Shown piece by piece: positions 60,797 to 64,000 of a stretch of DNA of 64,000 nucleotides. The stretch is taken from assembly GCA_023249475.1 (NCBI GenBank), contig JAHFCO010000007.1, positions 1-64,000 of the forward strand. Reading direction: 5' to 3'. Position 1 is the first letter of the stretch; the number at the start of each line of letters is the position of its first letter. The notes under the pieces were generated by a model. The model saw only the letters and a list, made by a program, of their open reading frames with translations, was not told the DNA's origin and searched no databases. Source of the DNA: Bacillota bacterium (GTDB lineage Bacteria > Bacillota_I > Bacilli_A > Erysipelotrichales > Erysipelotrichaceae). Position numbers and translations under genes: made by a program.

Positions 60797-60821
60797 CTTT
60801 GGATTCGCATGGAGTCCAAGG
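60797..60821 (+). promoter_or_regulatory. rpmE leader hairpin
   Basis: A 10-bp stem (60797-60806 pairing with 60812-60821, with G-U pairs) and a GCATG loop lie within the first 40 bases of the transcript, next to the SD (GGAAGGAG). Proposed L31 leader families exist in Bacillota, so this may be an autoregulatory binding site. Confidence 0.55.
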
Positions 60822-60840
60822 CGGAAGGAGATCCACCACC

Positions 60841-61050
60841 ATGAAAAAAGGCATTCATCCCACCTACAACAAGGTTAAAGTTCACTGCACCACTTGCGGT
60901 AACGAATTCGATTCCGGCTCGGTTCTGAAAGAGATCCGCGTCGACACCTGCTCGAACTGCCATCCGTTCTATACCGGACGTCAACGTTTCGCCGCTGCGC
61001 AAGGACGTATCGAGAAGTTCAACCGTAAATACGGCACCAAACAAGACTAG
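60841..61050 (+). CDS. rpmE: 50S ribosomal protein L31 (zinc-binding, C+ form)
   Basis: 69 residues. Cys pairs in CTTCGNEF and [10 protein letters not shown] mark the zinc-binding form; the FYTGRQRF and KFNRKYG ends are typical. L31 bridges the large and small subunits. The start at 60841 follows the family N-terminus (MKKGIHP.Y) and the SD. It precedes tdk and prfA as in B. subtilis, without rho. Confidence 0.97.
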   Translation: MKKGIHPTYNKVKVHCTTCGNEFDSGSVLKEIRVDTCSNCHPFYTGRQRFAAAQGRIEKFNRKYGTKQD

Positions 61051-61062
61051 TTCAACACAGCG

Positions 61063-61089
61063 AAGGAACAGGGAAGCCTGTTCCTTTTT
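61063..61089 (+). terminator. terminator of rpmE
   Basis: AAGGAACAGG-gaag-CCTGTTCCTT followed by TTT. Confidence 0.92.
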
Positions 61090-61165
61090 ATCGTGTTCGT
61101 CGACCGATTCAAGGGTTCGACTCCCGATAATTATGATAGAATAAGAACGTAAAAGAGGTGCCCCT

Positions 61166-61762
61166 ATGATGTATCAATTGTATCGCCCGGGTTATATCGA
61201 AGTGATCTCGGGTTGCATGTTCGCCGGTAAAACCGAAGAGTTGATCCGCCGCATCAAAGTCCTGGAGTTCGCGAAAAAGAACATCCTGGTCTTCAAGCCC
61301 GCCATCGACAACCGGTATAGCGAGACCAAGGTCGTCTCCCACGGGGGTTCGTCCGTCGAGTCGATCATCATCAACGATCCCAAACAAATCCTGGACTATG
61401 TGAAAGACGATACCGATGTGGTGGCCGTCGATGAAGTCCAGTTCTTTTCGGAAGACATCGTCGCCGTCTGCGACTTGTTGGCGAAACAAGGGAAACGCGT
61501 GATGGTGGCCGGTTTGGACACCGATTTCCGCGGCGAACCCTTCGGCGTCATGCCGAAACTGATCACGACGGCGGAATTCGTCACGAAACTGACCGCGGTC
61601 TGCATGACCTGCGGCGCGCCTGCGACACGGACGCAACGGTTGGTGAACGGAGAACCTGCGAGTTATTTCGACCCGATCATCCTGGTCGGCGCGGCGGAGA
61701 GCTATGAAGCACGCTGCCGTCATTGCCATGTGGTCAAGAATAAGCCGCAGTTGGAACGGTAG
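61166..61762 (+). CDS. tdk: thymidine kinase
   Basis: 198 residues, type II (TK1-like). It phosphorylates thymidine with ATP. P-loop [35 protein letters not shown] and the Zn-lasso with CMTCGAPA and CRHC near the C-terminus are present. Met at 61169 is an alternative start. The MATE gene begins immediately after its stop. Confidence 0.96.
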   Translation: MMYQLYRPGYIEVISGCMFAGKTEELIRRIKVLEFAKKNILVFKPAIDNRYSETKVVSHGGSSVESIIINDPKQILDYVKDDTDVVAVDEVQFFSEDIVAVCDLLAKQGKRVMVAGLDTDFRGEPFGVMPKLITTAEFVTKLTAVCMTCGAPATRTQRLVNGEPASYFDPIILVGAAESYEARCRHCHVVKNKPQLER

Positions 61763-63139
61763 ATGACCCTACGTCATCTCGTTCAACCCTATCTTGGAAC
61801 GAAGGAATTCTATAAAAAGGTATTATTGATTTCGCTTCCCCTCGCCCTTCAACAACTTCTGTCCTCGGCGATGGGGATCGTCGATACGATGTTGGTCTCC
61901 AGTATCGGACAAGTGACCGCGGTCGGAACCGCCGCGCAGATCGATACGATGGCGATCACCGTGGCCTTCGGCGCCGCATCCGGGGCCGGCATCTTCATGA
62001 CGCAGTTCTATGGCGCCCACGATATCGGTCGTCAACGCAAATCCTTCGGGTTGGGATTGGTGATGACGAGTCTGATCGCCCTTCTCTTCGCGACCGCCGC
62101 CTTCTTCTTCAGCGGACCGTTGTTGCGCTTCTATCTCGACGACCCGCAGGTCCTGGCCTATTCAAGCCAATACCTCGGCGTCGCATTGTATGGATATCTT
62201 CCGACCATCCTGATGATGACCTTCAGTTTCGCCTATCGCTCCATCCATAAAACACATGTCCCGCTGATCATCGGCACATCCGCGATGGCGCTGAAGATCT
62301 TCTTGAGTTATGTCTTGATCTTCGGGATGTTCGGCATGCCGGCACTGGGCGTGCGCGGCGCCGCCTTAGCGACCGTCATCTCGCAGACTTTGGGATTGAT
62401 CACCTACATCGTCTATTCCTATCGAAGCAACCAACCGTTCATGGGGAGTCTGAGGGAAATGTTCGGGTTCAAGCGCGAGTTCGCCGCTTCGATCCTGAAG
62501 CGCTCCTATCCCTTGATCGTCAACGAAGCGTTCTTCGCGGTGGGGTCCACGTTATATATCCGCGCCTTCGGCAGCCTCGGCGCCCAGGCCATGGAAAGCT
62601 ATTATGTGGGCAACCAGATCGCCAACCTCTTCCTCTTCATGATCCAGGGTATCAGCACCGCCAACGCGGCGATCCTGGGGGCCGAGTTGGGAAGCGGTTC
62701 ACTGGAGCGTGCCAAGAAGACGGGCAACGCCTTCATCTCCGTCGCGGTGATCTTCTCGATCATCCTCTCGATCAGCGTCCTCCTAGGGGCAAGCCCCTTG
62801 GTCGCGATGTTCAACCTGAGCGACCCCGTCGTCGTGACGCAGGCCGTCCTCATCGTCCGCGTATTCGCCGTACGGCTCTCATTGCGCCTATTCAACGTCA
62901 TCATCTTCGGCTCGCTGCGTGCGGGCGGAGATTCCAAATTCCTGGCGTTCTTGGATTCCGGCATCCTCTGGCTGGTCGGCCTACCGACCGCGTTCTTCCT
63001 CGTTTCGATCGTCCGTATCGAAAGCATCGCCCTGGTCTTCCTTCTGGTCCAGGTCGAACAGCTGGTACGCGTCATCGTCGGCTTGAAACGCTATTTCTCA
63101 GGGGCATGGATCCGCAACCTAACGCTTGAAGTCAACTAA
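61763..63139 (+). CDS. MATE family efflux transporter
   Basis: 458 residues with twelve membrane segments in two six-helix lobes (about 20-240 and 250-455). LISLPLALQQLLSSAMGIVDTM is the typical N-terminal helix, and GAQAMESYYVGNQIANLFLF begins the second lobe. MATE pumps export drugs or metabolites using Na+ or H+ gradients. It is directly abutted to tdk and sits between tdk and prfA, two genes that are next to each other in many Bacillota. Confidence 0.93.
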   Translation: MTLRHLVQPYLGTKEFYKKVLLISLPLALQQLLSSAMGIVDTMLVSSIGQVTAVGTAAQIDTMAITVAFGAASGAGIFMTQFYGAHDIGRQRKSFGLGLVMTSLIALLFATAAFFFSGPLLRFYLDDPQVLAYSSQYLGVALYGYLPTILMMTFSFAYRSIHKTHVPLIIGTSAMALKIFLSYVLIFGMFGMPALGVRGAALATVISQTLGLITYIVYSYRSNQPFMGSLREMFGFKREFAASILKRSYPLIVNEAFFAVGSTLYIRAFGSLGAQAMESYYVGNQIANLFLFMIQGISTANAAILGAELGSGSLERAKKTGNAFISVAVIFSIILSISVLLGASPLVAMFNLSDPVVVTQAVLIVRVFAVRLSLRLFNVIIFGSLRAGGDSKFLAFLDSGILWLVGLPTAFFLVSIVRIESIALVFLLVQVEQLVRVIVGLKRYFSGAWIRNLTLEVN

Positions 63140-63151
63140 AGGAGAAACCCC

Positions 63152-64000
<849 letters not shown>

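Overview
The window is about 64 kb of a bacterial chromosome, roughly 50 to 57% GC over most of its length. It uses the standard code (TGA acts as a stop, TGG codes Trp), strong AGGAGG-type ribosome binding sites and many short rho-independent terminators. It reads as Bacillota, most likely in or near the Bacilli/Erysipelotrichia/Acholeplasma-Izemoplasma side. The support is a ywiB-argS-rpoE(delta)...pyrG-fba...murA...rpmE-tdk...prfA backbone in the order known from Bacillus, DarA, a YwfO-type HD protein, MurR/MupG and PTS genes. A murA gene and amino-sugar recycling genes argue for a walled cell. A sensory [FeFe]-hydrogenase suggests an anaerobe. The species cannot be named from this sequence.

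Layout. 1-10.8 kb: the tail of miaA, msrA, a GH3 glucosidase on the minus strand, an ABC exporter pair, a duplicated-domain lipoprotein, rarA (minus), dtd-folD-DUF951-ychF, and the c-di-AMP receptor gene darA. 10.8-18.6 kb: a PfkB-type kinase, a three-gene hydrogen/redox-sensing module (2Fe-2S protein, HydS/HsfB-like hydrogenase with PAS domain, SpoIIE-like phosphatase), a small membrane protein, ispF, an HD phosphohydrolase and a proline peptidase. 18.6-24.2 kb: a visibly AT-richer island for MurNAc use (murR divergent from a PTS EIIC, MFS, murQ, mupG).

24.4-41.4 kb: ywiB-argS-rpoE, a UBA/DUF4342 protein overlapping an ArlRS-like two-component system, an SDR protein, a heliorhodopsin (minus) divergent from a DUF1576 membrane protein with a structured leader, an M50-like protease with an acyltransferase-like and a CapK-like protein, then pyrG (with a Bacillus-type CTP attenuator), fba and an AEC transporter. 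41.4-48.8 kb: murA, then a second amino-sugar/beta-glucoside locus: PTS EIIC, a GlmU-like nucleotidyltransferase, a second MupG-like protein, an EIIB-like protein without its phosphorylated Cys, GH4 and RDD. 48.8-60.5 kb: an alkylsulfatase-like hydrolase with HxlR; tandem GntR, MFS and SIS genes divergent from another EIIC; a hydrolase/membrane fusion; and an XRE-controlled ABC exporter. 60.8-64 kb: rpmE, tdk, a MATE pump and prfA, which runs off the end.

Together the genes describe a carbohydrate- and amino-sugar-scavenging anaerobe with PTS uptake under likely CcpA control (three cre-like sites), wall recycling, and several sensory units. The only gap over 300 bases is 32102-32545, which holds the heliorhodopsin promoter and the DUF1576 leader. 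No rRNA, tRNA, CRISPR array, insertion sequence or replication origin was seen.
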